Part shown: positions 11,244 to 19,981 of the stretch, one piece after another
Layout of the letters: each line of letters begins with the position of its first letter
Position numbering within the stretch: position 1 is the stretch's first letter
From: Sphingomonas folli
Lineage (GTDB): Bacteria; Pseudomonadota; Alphaproteobacteria; Sphingomonadales; Sphingomonadaceae
Reading direction: 5' to 3'
DNA: 64,000 nt
Assembly (NCBI RefSeq): GCF_019429525.1
Contig: NZ_JAHXZL010000008.1
Location: 124,001 to 188,000 of the forward strand
The notes under the pieces: model-generated
The model's input: only the letters and a program-made list of their open reading frames with translations
Database searches by the model: none
What the model was told of the DNA's origin: nothing
Position numbers and translations under genes: made by a program

Positions 11244-13384
11244 CAGAAGGCCCTCGCCGCGAGCGCGCGCGCGTCGCGCGCCTGTATCCAGCCGATCAGC
11301 GCGGCGCGCCAGCGCGCCAGCAGCCGCTCGAGTCGGCCGGGGTTGGTCACGATCTCGGCCTTGTAGAAGGACGGGCACAGCACCGCGGCATGCGCCACCT
11401 CGCCGCAATTGCCGCAGCCGACGCAGCTGTCGTCGATCGCGGTGACGGGGTGGTGGCGCAGCGGATCGGGGTTGGCCTTGACGCTCAGCGACGGACAACC
11501 CGACAGGCGGATACAGGCGTGGTCTCCGGTGCAGGTGTCGGGATCGACCCCGAACCGCTCGCGGACCACGCGCTTCCCCTCGCGCGCCGCCTGCGCCAGC
11601 AGCGGCCGCACGCGGCGCTGCTTGTTGAGCATGCACTCCGACTGCGCGACGATCACCTTCGGCCCCTTCTCGGGGGTGGTCAGCGCTTCCTTGAGCGTGT
11701 CGCGCATCCGTGCCACGTCGTAAGTGCGCGTCAGCGTGCGCGTCCAGCCGACGCCCATACCGCGGAGCGCGCGCTCGATCGGGTTGTTGGTGCGCCGCGT
11801 CGCGTTCTCGGCGCGCGAGGACAGGATGTCCTGACCGCCGGTCGCGGCCGAATAGCCGTTGTCGACCACGATCGTGACAGTGTCGTCCTGGTTGAAGACC
11901 GCGTTGCCGATCCCTGACGTCAGGCCGTTGTGCCAGAAGCCGCCGTCACCCATCATCGCCACCGCGCGCCGCCCCCCCGCGCCCTCGCTCGGCTTGAAGG
12001 CGGAGGCGCCGGCGGTGCCCAGGCCATACCCCATGGTCGTGTTGCCGATGTGGAAGGGCGGCAGGATCGAGAAGAGGTGGCAGCCGATGTCCGCCGAGAC
12101 GTGCAGCGCGCCGAGCTCGCGCTGGACGAGCTTCATCGCCGAGAAGATCGGCCGCTCGGGGCAGCCGGTGCAGAAGCCGGCGGGGCGGGGCGGCACCGTG
12201 CGCGCCAGCTCGGGCTCGGGCGGCAGCGGCGCGGGGGGCGCGGCGGCGACCCGCCCCGGCGCGTGCGCCGCGAGGAAGGCGAGCAGCGCGTCGCGCAGCA
12301 CTTCGCCCGAATATTCGCCGGCGCGAGGCAGTATTTCCTTGCCGACGACGCGCGTGTGCAGGTCAGCGCGGCGCAGCAAGGTGTTGAGCTCATGCTCGAT
12401 GAACTCGGGCTGGCCTTCCTCGACGATCAGCACCGCGCGCTTGCCCGCGCAGAAGGCGGCGACCTCGTCGGGTAGCAGCGGGTAGGTGACGTTCAGGCAG
12501 TAGACCGGCACGCGCGCCGCGCCGTGTGCGTCCGACAGGCCGACCAGCTCGAGCGCGCGATTGAGCGTGTTGTAGAGCCCGCCCTGGACGATGATGCCGA
12601 TCTCGTCCTGCGCCGGCCCGAACCATTCGTTGAGCCGCCGCTCGGCGATGAAGCGCTGTGCCGCGGGCCAGCGCCGCTCGATCTTCTCGCGCTCGTGCAG
12701 GAAGTTGGCGGGCGGTAGCACGATCCGGTCGACGTCGCGGACCGGGTTGGCCGCGGCCTCCCCGACGGTGAGCGGCGGCCGGCGATTGTCGCGTGCGGTG
12801 AAGCTGCCGGTGACGTGGCAGGCGCGCACGCGCAACTCGATCATCACCGGCGTGTTCGACGCCTCGGAGAGCTCGAAGCCGGCCTCGACCATGTCGACGA
12901 TGCTGGGCAGGTTGGGGCGCGGGTCGAGCAGCCACATCTGCGACTTCATCGCGAAGGCATGGGTGCGCTCCTGCATGATCGACGAGCCCTCGCCGTAATC
13001 CTCGCCGACGATGATGAGCGTACCGCCCTTGACCCCGCCGCTGGCGATGTTCGACAGCGCGTCCGAGGCGACGTTGGTGCCGACCACCGACTTCCACGCC
13101 ACCGCGCCGCGCAGCGGATAATTGACCGAGGCGGCCAGCATCGCCGCGGCGGCGGCCTCGCTCGCGTTCGACTCGAAGTGAACGCCCAGCTCGCGCAGCA
13201 GCGGGTCGGCGTCGGCGAACACGTCCATCAGATGGCTGATCGGCGACCCCTGATAGCCGCCGACATAGGCGACGCCGGCCTGGAGCAGCGCCTTGGTGAC
13301 CGCGAGGATCCCTTCGCCCGCGAACGTCTCGCCGGCGCCGAGGCGGAGCTGCTCCACCTCTCGCTTGAAGGAGCGCTCCGCCAT
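11243..13384 (-). CDS. iorA: Indolepyruvate ferredoxin oxidoreductase alpha subunit (IorA-like)
   Basis: 713 residues. Domains in order: an N-terminal pyrimidine-binding region (GYQGSPISHLMD); a middle CTGCPERPIF segment; a TPP pyrophosphate-binding region with MGDGGFWHNG and VVDNGYSAATGG; and a C-terminal bacterial ferredoxin-like [4Fe-4S] domain (CVGCGNCGE and a second cysteine set). The gene begins 4 nt after the cyclase stop and is coupled to iorB. The catalysed reaction is 2-oxoacid + CoA to acyl-CoA + CO2 + reduced ferredoxin. Beside the cyclase, isatinate (2-aminophenylglyoxylate) is an attractive substrate; indolepyruvate is the family name substrate and remains possible. Confidence 0.92.
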   Translation of the reverse strand: MAERSFKREVEQLRLGAGETFAGEGILAVTKALLQAGVAYVGGYQGSPISHLMDVFADADPLLRELGVHFESNASEAAAAAMLAASVNYPLRGAVAWKSVVGTNVASDALSNIASGGVKGGTLIIVGEDYGEGSSIMQERTHAFAMKSQMWLLDPRPNLPSIVDMVEAGFELSEASNTPVMIELRVRACHVTGSFTARDNRRPPLTVGEAAANPVRDVDRIVLPPANFLHEREKIERRWPAAQRFIAERRLNEWFGPAQDEIGIIVQGGLYNTLNRALELVGLSDAHGAARVPVYCLNVTYPLLPDEVAAFCAGKRAVLIVEEGQPEFIEHELNTLLRRADLHTRVVGKEILPRAGEYSGEVLRDALLAFLAAHAPGRVAAAPPAPLPPEPELARTVPPRPAGFCTGCPERPIFSAMKLVQRELGALHVSADIGCHLFSILPPFHIGNTTMGYGLGTAGASAFKPSEGAGGRRAVAMMGDGGFWHNGLTSGIGNAVFNQDDTVTIVVDNGYSAATGGQDILSSRAENATRRTNNPIERALRGMGVGWTRTLTRTYDVARMRDTLKEALTTPEKGPKVIVAQSECMLNKQRRVRPLLAQAAREGKRVVRERFGVDPDTCTGDHACIRLSGCPSLSVKANPDPLRHHPVTAIDDSCVGCGNCGEVAHAAVLCPSFYKAEIVTNPGRLERLLARWRAALIGWIQARDARALAARAF

Positions 13385-13388
13385 CGTC

Positions 13389-14168
13389 TCAGCCCGCGAC
13401 CAGCGCGAGCACCCGCAGCGGGCTGCCCGATCCGCCCGTGATCTTGAGCGGGGCGGCGATCACCACCGCGCCGGTCGGCGGTAGCTGATCCAGGTTGGCG
13501 AGGCATTGCAGCCCGTAGCGACCGGCGCCGTGGAACAGCGTGTGCGCCGGATAGGCGGGATCGAGCAGGTGCGCCTGCCCGGCGTCGGTGCCGATCGTCT
13601 CAACGCCCAGACCGTGCGCGTCGCGCTCCTCGATGAGGAAGCGCACCGCTTCCGCAGACGGCCCCGGCGTATGCGCGCCGTCGTCGCGGCGGTTGGTGTA
13701 GGTGTCGCTGTCGCGCTTCGACCAGTCGGTGCGCAGCAGCACCCAGCTGCGCGCAGGGATGCGGCCGTGCGTCGCCTCCCAGGCGGTGATGTCCGCTACG
13801 GTGAGGAGATAATCGGGGTCGGCCGACGCGGCGGCGGAAACGTCGATCACCACCGCCGGCGCGACGAAGTCCTCGGGCGCGATCGTGTCGACGGTGTTGC
13901 GCGGCAGGTCCTTGCCCGTCACCCAGTGTACCGGCGCGTCAAAGTGCGTGCCCGTGTGCTCGCCCACCGTGAAGTTGTTCCAGTGCCAGGCGACGCCGCG
14001 ATCGTCGTAGCGCGAGATCTCCTGCCGACTGAACGGCGCGGTCTGGCCGAACGGCTCGGGCAGGATCAGCACTGGCGTGTCCTCCGACAGCGGCTGAGTC
14101 AGGTCGATCGTGCGGATCGAACCGCGCTGGAGCGCGGCGGCAAGGTCGGCGAGCACGGCATGCGACAT
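13389..14168 (-). CDS. Cyclase family amidohydrolase (isatin hydrolase/kynurenine formamidase-like)
   Basis: 259 residues of the Pfam 'Cyclase' family. The metal-binding signature HTGTHFDAPVHW occupies residues 70-81, following VAWHWNNFTVGE. The family includes kynurenine formamidase KynB, which makes anthranilate precursors, and isatin hydrolase, which opens isatin to isatinate using manganese. The length fits isatin hydrolases better than the ~210-residue KynB. First gene of the operon, divergent from marR; the following iorAB would be suited to convert isatinate. Isatin hydrolysis is an inference from family and context. Confidence 0.85.
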   Translation of the reverse strand: MSHAVLADLAAALQRGSIRTIDLTQPLSEDTPVLILPEPFGQTAPFSRQEISRYDDRGVAWHWNNFTVGEHTGTHFDAPVHWVTGKDLPRNTVDTIAPEDFVAPAVVIDVSAAASADPDYLLTVADITAWEATHGRIPARSWVLLRTDWSKRDSDTYTNRRDDGAHTPGPSAEAVRFLIEERDAHGLGVETIGTDAGQAHLLDPAYPAHTLFHGAGRYGLQCLANLDQLPPTGAVVIAAPLKITGGSGSPLRVLALVAG

Positions 14169-14302
14169 GCGATCTTCTCCGATAGTCTGGAAGACGACGT
14201 GGGAAGGAGCCTGTCACGAGAAACGTGCACATGCAATTAAATTCGGATCGTGCGTTGCGGCCTGGTCGAGGCCCCGATAAGGCCCGCTCGGGGAGGGCGC
14301 AC
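14169..14302. promoter_or_regulatory. Divergent promoter region between the catabolic operon and marR genes
   Basis: The 134-bp spacer separates the cyclase start (minus) from the GTG start of the first marR (plus). Its centre (about 14226-14246) is AT-rich, with CGTGCAC and AATTAAAT, in otherwise GC-rich sequence, as expected for overlapping promoters and a MarR operator. No clean long palindrome was found, so no operator is assigned. Confidence 0.5.
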
Positions 14303-14770
14303 GTGGACAACCGACAGCTTGGCAATCCTGGTACCGCCGCCTTCCAGGTGGAGCGATATCCCTTCTACCTGCTCAATCGGTTGGTCTCCCGCTACAATGG
14401 CGTGATCGGCGGGCGCCTGCGCGCGATCGACCTCGATATCCCTTCCTGGCGCGTATTGATGATCCTGGGCGAGCGAGCGCCGCGCGGCGTGCGTGACATC
14501 GCGGACGCGGCCGTGATCCCGCTCTCGACCATGACTCGTATCATCCAACGCATGACAAGCGCCGGCCTGGTCGCAGTGAGCGACAGTGCCGACGATGCGC
14601 GAGTCACCGAGGTGTCGCTCAGCCCCGAGGGAGAGCGCCGCTTGGCGGCCGCGCGCGAGGCGAGCGCGCCGGTGTACGAGCAGGTGATCCGCGGCCTCAG
14701 CGAACGCGACTTCGACCAGCTGCTCGACCTGCTCGGTCGCGTCCACGCCAACCTGGACGAGGTCGCGTGA
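14303..14770 (+). CDS. MarR family transcriptional regulator 1
   Basis: 155 residues when started at GTG 14303, preceded by GGGAGG at 14291-14296; the frame is open upstream to 14225, but that part lacks a ribosome site and MarR features. The winged-helix core includes WRVLMILGERAPRGVRDIADAAVIPLSTMTRIIQRM and the wing SADDARVTEVSLSPEG. MarR dimers typically repress adjacent catabolic genes until an aromatic acid or its CoA ester binds. It overlaps the next marR by 4 nt and is divergent from the catabolic operon, its likely target. Confidence 0.88.
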   Translation: MDNRQLGNPGTAAFQVERYPFYLLNRLVSRYNGVIGGRLRAIDLDIPSWRVLMILGERAPRGVRDIADAAVIPLSTMTRIIQRMTSAGLVAVSDSADDARVTEVSLSPEGERRLAAAREASAPVYEQVIRGLSERDFDQLLDLLGRVHANLDEVA

Positions 14771-15261
14771 GCGAGCTGCGCGAGAAGCACGACGGCGCCT
14801 TCTCCGAGCAGATGGACGTGCGCGTGTGGCTGCGGCTGCTGAGCTGCTCCACGGTCATGGAGAAGCGGCTCCGCCGCCGCCTCGTCGAGCACCACGCCAC
14901 CACGCTGCCGCGTTTCGACGTCCTCGCCGCGCTCGACCGTCAGCCCGCGGGCATGACGATGAGCCAGTTGTCGCGCGCTTTGCTGGTCTCCAACGGCAAC
15001 GTCACGGCACTGGTGCGACAGCTGGAGCAGGACGGGATGGTGGCCAGCCGCCAGGCGAGTGGCGACGCGCGCTCCAGCATCGTCGCGCTGACCGACCAGG
15101 GGCGCGCGCACTTTCGCACCTTAGCCGAGTCGCATCATCGCTGGGTTCAGGCGATGCTCGCGGGCGTGCCGCGCGACGAGTTGGCGACGCTCTATCGGCT
15201 GCTCGCGCTGGTGAAGAGCTCGATCGCCGCCGAGCGCGAGCCGGGCGAGGAGGATCGATGA
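14767..15261 (+). CDS. MarR family transcriptional regulator 2
   Basis: 164 residues from a GTG that overlaps the first marR stop (GTGA). The helix-turn-helix region reads MTMSQLSRALLVSNGNVTALVRQLEQDGMV, with wing segment SGDARSSIVALTDQG. Two different MarR proteins encoded back to back with translational coupling suggest a heterodimer, or two regulators for two ligands; the sequences are clearly not recent duplicates. Its stop overlaps the thioesterase start. Confidence 0.88.
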   Translation: MSELREKHDGAFSEQMDVRVWLRLLSCSTVMEKRLRRRLVEHHATTLPRFDVLAALDRQPAGMTMSQLSRALLVSNGNVTALVRQLEQDGMVASRQASGDARSSIVALTDQGRAHFRTLAESHHRWVQAMLAGVPRDELATLYRLLALVKSSIAAEREPGEEDR

Positions 15262-15644
15262 GCTTCGTGTCGCGACAGATCGTCCGCTTCGCGCACGTCG
15301 ATGCCGCCGGCATCGTCTTCTACCCGCGCTATTTCGAGATGCTCAACGCCGCGGTCGAGGATTATTTCGCCGCGCTCGGCGCCAGCTTCGCGCAGATGCA
15401 CGCGACGCGACGCCTGGGGGTGCCGACGGTGTCGCTCAGCGCCGAGTTCGTCGCCGTGAGCCGCCTCGGCGACGAGCTCGATCTCGCGCTGTCGGTGCGG
15501 CGCGTCGGCACCTCCTCCGCGACGATCGGGGTGGAGGTCAGCTGCGGCGGAGAGCAGCGCTTCCGCGGCGAGGTGGTGCTGGTCTGCATGGACCTCGACC
15601 GTGGGCGCGCGGTGCCCTGGCCCGAGGACATGCGCCCGCGCTGA
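15258..15644 (+). CDS. Acyl-CoA thioesterase, 4-hydroxybenzoyl-CoA thioesterase (hotdog) family
   Basis: 128 residues. The 4HBT signature RFAHVDAAGIVFYPRYFEM contains the catalytic aspartate (HVD) and the hotdog helix. The ATG overlaps the preceding stop (ATGA). Thioesterases in aerobic aryl-CoA pathways are thought to release CoA trapped in dead-end esters; here aminobenzoyl- or hydroxyaminobenzoyl-CoA would be natural substrates (inference). It ends 9 bp before the convergent esterase gene. Confidence 0.92.
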   Translation: MSFVSRQIVRFAHVDAAGIVFYPRYFEMLNAAVEDYFAALGASFAQMHATRRLGVPTVSLSAEFVAVSRLGDELDLALSVRRVGTSSATIGVEVSCGGEQRFRGEVVLVCMDLDRGRAVPWPEDMRPR

Positions 15645-15653
15645 GCGGGGGCG

Positions 15654-17183
15654 TCATAGCACGCCGTCCCAGAGGCGCCGCTCGGCGCCGGCGAGATCGG
15701 CAACGATGCGCGGCACGGCGTCGAGCCGCATGGTCGCGCGCCGGCGCACGTCGTAGCTCGGCCAGTTCGCGGCTGGTGCCCCACCGCGCACGAAGCGCAG
15801 CCACATCGCGTGCATCGCTGCCGACAGCCGCTCCGCCGACGCGCCGACCGGGCCGTAGACCGCGGAGGCGGGGTCGTCGAGCCGCGCCCAGGTGAGCGGC
15901 AGCTCGGCGCCGTGGATGGCGTAGCCGCGGCGCGCCCCGGTGGTGAGCGGCAGGTCGAAGCGGTAGAGATAGGCCGCGCCACCCGCGCGCGCCTGCGCCG
16001 CCGCCAGCCGGATCGTCGGTATGCCATATTCCTCCGCGCTCACCGCGGCGTAGCGGCGGGCGAGCGGGTCGGGCACGAGCGCGGCGTAGCGCGCGTAGAC
16101 CGGCGCGAAGGCGGCGAGATCGAGGTTGGCGAGCTCGCCGGCGCGCACTGCCTCGGCCCCGGGGGCGGGAGGGCCCCAGAACGCCACCTCGTCGCGGTTC
16201 CAGCCGAGCAGCAGCGGCACGTCGCGCGCTGCGCCGGCAGCGATGGCGGCGAGCGGCGCCTGCGGGAGCAGCGCACCGCCGACCACGGCGCGGAAGGGAT
16301 ATTTGCGGGGGTACGCCGCCACCACCGCGGTCTGCGCCGCGAGCAGCGCGCGCGCGGGCAGGTCCCGCAGCGCGACGGGCGCGACCCCGGCGGCGGCGGC
16401 GACGCGGCGGGTCAGCTCGGCGGCGCGGGCGCGATCGGCTACGGTGTGACCGCCACCGCTCTCCACGATCGCGCGAGCGAAGAGGCCGCGTGCCGCGGGT
16501 GCGGTGAGCAGCGAGACGACGTCCTTCGCCCCCGCGCTCTGCCCTGCCAGCGTCACCCGCGCCGGATCGCCGCCGAACGCCACGATGTTGTGACGTACCC
16601 AGCACAGCGCCATGATCTGGTCGCGCAGGCCGTTGTTGCCGCTGTCGTGATAGGCCGCGCCGAGCGCCTCCTCGAGATCGAGAAAGCCCAAACAGCCGGT
16701 GCGATAGGTGATCGTGACGCAGACGACGCCGGCGCGCGCGAAGCCGCTGCCGTCGAACACCGGGAAGCGTGTCGAGCCGGTGACGTTGCCGCCGCCGTGC
16801 ACCCAGACCTTTACGGGGTGAGGCCCGGGCCGCTCGGGCGCCCAGACGTTGAGATAGAGGCAGTCCTCCGAGGTCGGCAGCGGCGCGCTCGGGTCTTCGG
16901 GTACCGAGCCGGGCTGGATCGGCGAGGGTGCATAGGCCAGCGCCGCCAGCGGCTCGCGCCAGCGCGGCGCCGGCTCGGGCGCACGGAAGCGCAGCGCGCC
17001 CAGCGGTGGGCGCGCGAACGGGATGCCGAGGAACCGCGCCACCGTGCCGTCGCTCGTGCCGCGGATCGGCCCGCATCGCGGCTCGCGCAACACCGGCGTC
17101 GCCGCGCTCGCCGCACCGCCGGGGTACGCGCCGAGCGCGACGAGGCCGGCGCCGCCGCGCCGCAGCAGCTCGCGCCGGTTCAC
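15654..17183 (-). CDS. Exported type-B carboxylesterase
   Basis: 509 residues from GTG 17183, which overlaps the symporter stop (GTGA). The N-terminus has a twin-arginine pattern (NRRELLRRGGAG) followed by an Ala-rich signal ending near AASA. The carboxylesterase/cholinesterase triad is visible: serine in LAGQSAGA, glutamate in GWNRDEV, histidine in YAIHGAELPL, plus SEDCLYLNVW and an oxyanion GGG. It hydrolyses esters in the periplasm or outside; coupling to a symporter suggests that it releases the transported acid or alcohol. Confidence 0.92.
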   Translation of the reverse strand: MNRRELLRRGGAGLVALGAYPGGAASAATPVLREPRCGPIRGTSDGTVARFLGIPFARPPLGALRFRAPEPAPRWREPLAALAYAPSPIQPGSVPEDPSAPLPTSEDCLYLNVWAPERPGPHPVKVWVHGGGNVTGSTRFPVFDGSGFARAGVVCVTITYRTGCLGFLDLEEALGAAYHDSGNNGLRDQIMALCWVRHNIVAFGGDPARVTLAGQSAGAKDVVSLLTAPAARGLFARAIVESGGGHTVADRARAAELTRRVAAAAGVAPVALRDLPARALLAAQTAVVAAYPRKYPFRAVVGGALLPQAPLAAIAAGAARDVPLLLGWNRDEVAFWGPPAPGAEAVRAGELANLDLAAFAPVYARYAALVPDPLARRYAAVSAEEYGIPTIRLAAAQARAGGAAYLYRFDLPLTTGARRGYAIHGAELPLTWARLDDPASAVYGPVGASAERLSAAMHAMWLRFVRGGAPAANWPSYDVRRRATMRLDAVPRIVADLAGAERRLWDGVL

Positions 17184-18628
17184 GCGACCGCCAGCGGCGC
17201 GCGGCCGCGGCGCAGCGCGGCATCGAGCAACAGCACCGTCGCGCCATTGAGCAGCAGCGCCGCCAACCCGAGGTCGAACCCGGTCGCCGCCGCCCAAGCC
17301 GACAGCGGGCTGGGAAGCAGCATCGCGGCATAGCCCACCGCCAGCCCCGCGCCGAGCGCGACGGCCGGTACGCCCGGGCGCAGGAAGGCGAGGTAGACGC
17401 CGGGCGCGAGCATGCCGATCGTGGCGTAAGCGGTCAGCCCGATCGTCACCAGCGACTGGTTCGGCCCGACCGAGAGCCAGGCAGCGAGCGCGGCGAAGGC
17501 GACCATCGCGGCGCGCGAGGCGAGCAGCTGCGCGCGCTCGTCCAGCGCGGGGCGCAGCGGCAAGACCACGTTGCGCGTGAAGATCGTCCCGATCGTCAGC
17601 AGCAGCACCGAACCCGGTACCAGCGCGAGCAGCGCCGCGGTGCCGCCGAACAGCCCGGTCACCCAGGCAGGGTAGCGATCGGTGACGAGCTGCAGCAGGA
17701 CCGCGTTGGCGTCGCCGTCGGGCGGACGCGTGCCCGCGACCAGCGCGGCCACGCCGAGCAGGATGATGAACAGGTACGACAGCGAGTAGAGCGGCTGGAA
17801 GATCGCGTTGCGGCGCAGCGTCTTCGCGGCGTCGGCGGCGTAGCAGAGCTGGAACATGTGCGGGAAGATATAGGTGCCGACCGCGACGCTGATCGCGGTG
17901 GTCATCAGCCAGGTGACGCCTAACCCGGCCGCGAGGTCGCGCCCGGGCAGCGTCGCGGCGGCGGGCGCCATCGCCTCGGCGCGGCGGAACAGGTCGGCGA
18001 TCGAGCTCGCGCCGACCTCGCGCGCCACGGTGAGCGCGAGCCCGCCGACCAGCAGCACCATCAGCACGTCCTTGACCCCCGCGGCGAAAGCGGCCGAGCG
18101 TAGACCAGCGAAGAAGACGAACAGCAGCATCGCCGCCGCGGCGAGCGCGGCGGCGGTGGTGGGATCGACGTCGCCCAGCGTCACGCGCAGCACCAGCCCC
18201 AGCGCGGTGATCTGGATCTGCACGTAGATCACCAGCGCGGCGATCCCGACCAGCGCGACGAGGATGCCGAGCCAGCGCGAGCGATAATGATGCGCGAAGA
18301 AGTCGGCCTGGGTCATCAGCCCGCTGACGCGCCCGCTGCGCCAGATCCGCGGCGTCAGCCAATAGCCGATCGCGGCGGCGAGCGAGACCGAGCACAGCGC
18401 CAGCGTCGCGGGCGCGCCGTGCGCCCAGGCATAGCCCGAGATGCCGAGCACCGCGAAGGTGGTGTAGATCTCGCCCGCGTTGAGGAACCAGAAGACGAGC
18501 AGCCCCAGGCTGCGCCCGCCGATCGCCCACTCGCTGATCGTGCGCGCGCGCGCCTGCATCCGGCCGTAGGCGACGGTGCCCAGCATCGTCGCCACCACCA
18601 CCACCACCGTCACCGCCGTGGCGATCAT
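17180..18628 (-). CDS. Sodium:solute symporter (SSS) family transporter
   Basis: 482 residues from ATG 18628, with about 13 hydrophobic helices. The SSS-type landmark ISEWAIGGRSLG occurs after the first helix, and the core contains GTYIFPHMFQLCYAA. The start overlaps the DUF3311 stop (ATGA), the usual DUF3311-SSS pairing. It imports a small organic solute, typically a monocarboxylate or amino-acid-like compound, using sodium. A longer frame upstream is arginine-rich and lacks membrane features. Confidence 0.92.
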   Translation of the reverse strand: MIATAVTVVVVVATMLGTVAYGRMQARARTISEWAIGGRSLGLLVFWFLNAGEIYTTFAVLGISGYAWAHGAPATLALCSVSLAAAIGYWLTPRIWRSGRVSGLMTQADFFAHHYRSRWLGILVALVGIAALVIYVQIQITALGLVLRVTLGDVDPTTAAALAAAAMLLFVFFAGLRSAAFAAGVKDVLMVLLVGGLALTVAREVGASSIADLFRRAEAMAPAAATLPGRDLAAGLGVTWLMTTAISVAVGTYIFPHMFQLCYAADAAKTLRRNAIFQPLYSLSYLFIILLGVAALVAGTRPPDGDANAVLLQLVTDRYPAWVTGLFGGTAALLALVPGSVLLLTIGTIFTRNVVLPLRPALDERAQLLASRAAMVAFAALAAWLSVGPNQSLVTIGLTAYATIGMLAPGVYLAFLRPGVPAVALGAGLAVGYAAMLLPSPLSAWAAATGFDLGLAALLLNGATVLLLDAALRRGRAPLAVA

Positions 18629-18849
18629 CGCGGCGCCGCCGCGGCGTCGAGCCGGTAGACCAGGGCAATGGCGAGGCTGGCGACCACCACGCCTGCCAGT
18701 TCCCACAGCAGCAGGAAGGGCATGTGCCACGGCCGCCACGCCACGCCGTTCGCCCATGGCACGCCGCCGACCTGCCACAGGAAGGGCAGGAGCAGCGGCA
18801 GGTGGCGACGGTGCAGGCCCCCCGAGGGCGGGCTGTCGGGTTCGTCCAT
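18625..18849 (-). CDS. DUF3311 small membrane protein
   Basis: 74 residues from ATG 18849, supported by AAAGGAG at 18865-18859 about 9 nt upstream. Two hydrophobic helices (LPLLLPFLW..., PFLLLWELAGVVVASLAIALV) match the DUF3311 proteins encoded directly before SSS symporters. Probably an accessory subunit or assembly factor of that transporter. Confidence 0.82.
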   Translation of the reverse strand: MDEPDSPPSGGLHRRHLPLLLPFLWQVGGVPWANGVAWRPWHMPFLLLWELAGVVVASLAIALVYRLDAAAAPR

Positions 18850-18913
18850 GGCGCTACGCTCCTTTCCGGCGAGCAGCCAGGCTAGCCACACCAGCATTGC
18901 GATGGGTGCGCGC

Positions 18914-19852
18914 TCATGTCGTGCTGGACGCAACGTCGGCCGCGCCCGCCTCGTCGTCGGTCCATTGACGAAGCTGTCGCTCGAGCACACCCAGCATCTT
19001 GAGCGGTGCCCCCTCGAGCTGGCGGCCGCTGCGCGTGATCAGGCCGATCGCGGTCTCCTCCACCCCCTCATCGTGCAGCGGCACCGCGCGCAGCGATCCC
19101 TCGCGCAACTCGGCCAGCACCGAGATCGACGGCAGCACGGTGGCATAATGGCCCGACAGCGCCGCGGCGCGCATCATCTGGATCGAGCTGCTCGTCATAA
19201 CCGGTTCCAGGAAGAGCCGCTGCGACGCCTCGGCCAGGCTGAGGATCTGACGCAGTCGGAACTGCTTCGGGGCGAGGCACAGCGCATGGCCTTGAAGGTC
19301 GCGCAGCTCGACGCCGCGCCGTTCTGCGAGCGGGTGGCCCGGCGCGACGATCACCTTGAGAGGCTGCCGCGCCGAGCCGCGCAGGCGGATCTTCGCTTCC
19401 ATCGGCGGCTGGAAGATCAGGCCGACATGCGCCTCGTCCTCAAGCACCATGCTGACGATCTCCGCCGTCGACGGCGTCAGGATCGTCAGGCGCACCGCGG
19501 GGAAGCGCTGCTGGAACTCGTCGAACAGGCTGGTCAGCGACTGACCGAGAAAGCCTTCGCCGACCGCGATCTGCACGTGCCCGGAACGGACGCCGCGAAG
19601 GTCGCCCAGCCGCGTGCGGAACGTCTCCTCCTGCGCCAGCTGCGCGTGATAATGTTCGACCGCGACGCGCCCCGCCTCGGTCAGCCGGATCGCGCGGCGC
19701 CCGCGCTCGATCAGCGGCAGCGCATATTCCTCCTCGAGCTGCGCGATCTGCCGGCTGATCGACGAGACCGCGATGTCGAGCTTGTCACTGGCGGCGCGCA
19801 TCGTGCCCGCCTGCGCCGCCTCGAACAGATACCGCAGCCCCAGGTCCGCCAT
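18914..19852 (-). CDS. LysR family transcriptional regulator
   Basis: 312 residues from ATG 19852 with GGAGGA 7 nt upstream; a TTG seven codons earlier is less likely. The N-terminal winged helix reads YLFEAAQAGTMRAASDKL and SSISRQIAQLEEEY; a periplasmic-binding-like effector domain follows from about residue 90. It is divergent from the lyase/dehydrogenase operon, and a perfect 15-bp palindrome lies between them. Similar palindromes occur before other genes as far as 36.3 kb, making this the best candidate for a regional regulator. Confidence 0.92.
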   Translation of the reverse strand: MADLGLRYLFEAAQAGTMRAASDKLDIAVSSISRQIAQLEEEYALPLIERGRRAIRLTEAGRVAVEHYHAQLAQEETFRTRLGDLRGVRSGHVQIAVGEGFLGQSLTSLFDEFQQRFPAVRLTILTPSTAEIVSMVLEDEAHVGLIFQPPMEAKIRLRGSARQPLKVIVAPGHPLAERRGVELRDLQGHALCLAPKQFRLRQILSLAEASQRLFLEPVMTSSSIQMMRAAALSGHYATVLPSISVLAELREGSLRAVPLHDEGVEETAIGLITRSGRQLEGAPLKMLGVLERQLRQWTDDEAGAADVASSTT

Positions 19853-19886
19853 GCCATGCTCCTCCGGACACAATGCTGACGCCTTG

Positions 19887-19901
19887 TTGCGTCAGACGCA
19901 A
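19887..19901. promoter_or_regulatory. Perfect palindromic operator TTGCGTC-A-GACGCAA
   Basis: The 15-bp sequence TTGCGTCAGACGCAA is perfectly palindromic and lies 34 bp from the lysR start and 80 bp from the lyase start. TTGC-N7-GCAA fits the size and symmetry of LysR recognition sites. Related sites occur at 23836, 24980, 34854 and 36276. Confidence 0.75.
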
Positions 19902-19981
19902 TGAAAACACCGCGCCGCGGCGATTGCACGAGCGGGCGCCGCGATGACAACTGCGTCCGTGGCACAGGGGAGCGATGCGTG

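Noticed and set aside
7776..11366. Very long plus-strand open frame (1196 codons) opposite the monooxygenase and iorB genes
   Set aside because: It is antisense to well-recognised enzymes, is rich in Arg/Ala/His from GC-rich complementarity, and has no domain. Similar shadows at 27352-29898 and 36281-38662 (minus) were dropped for the same reason.
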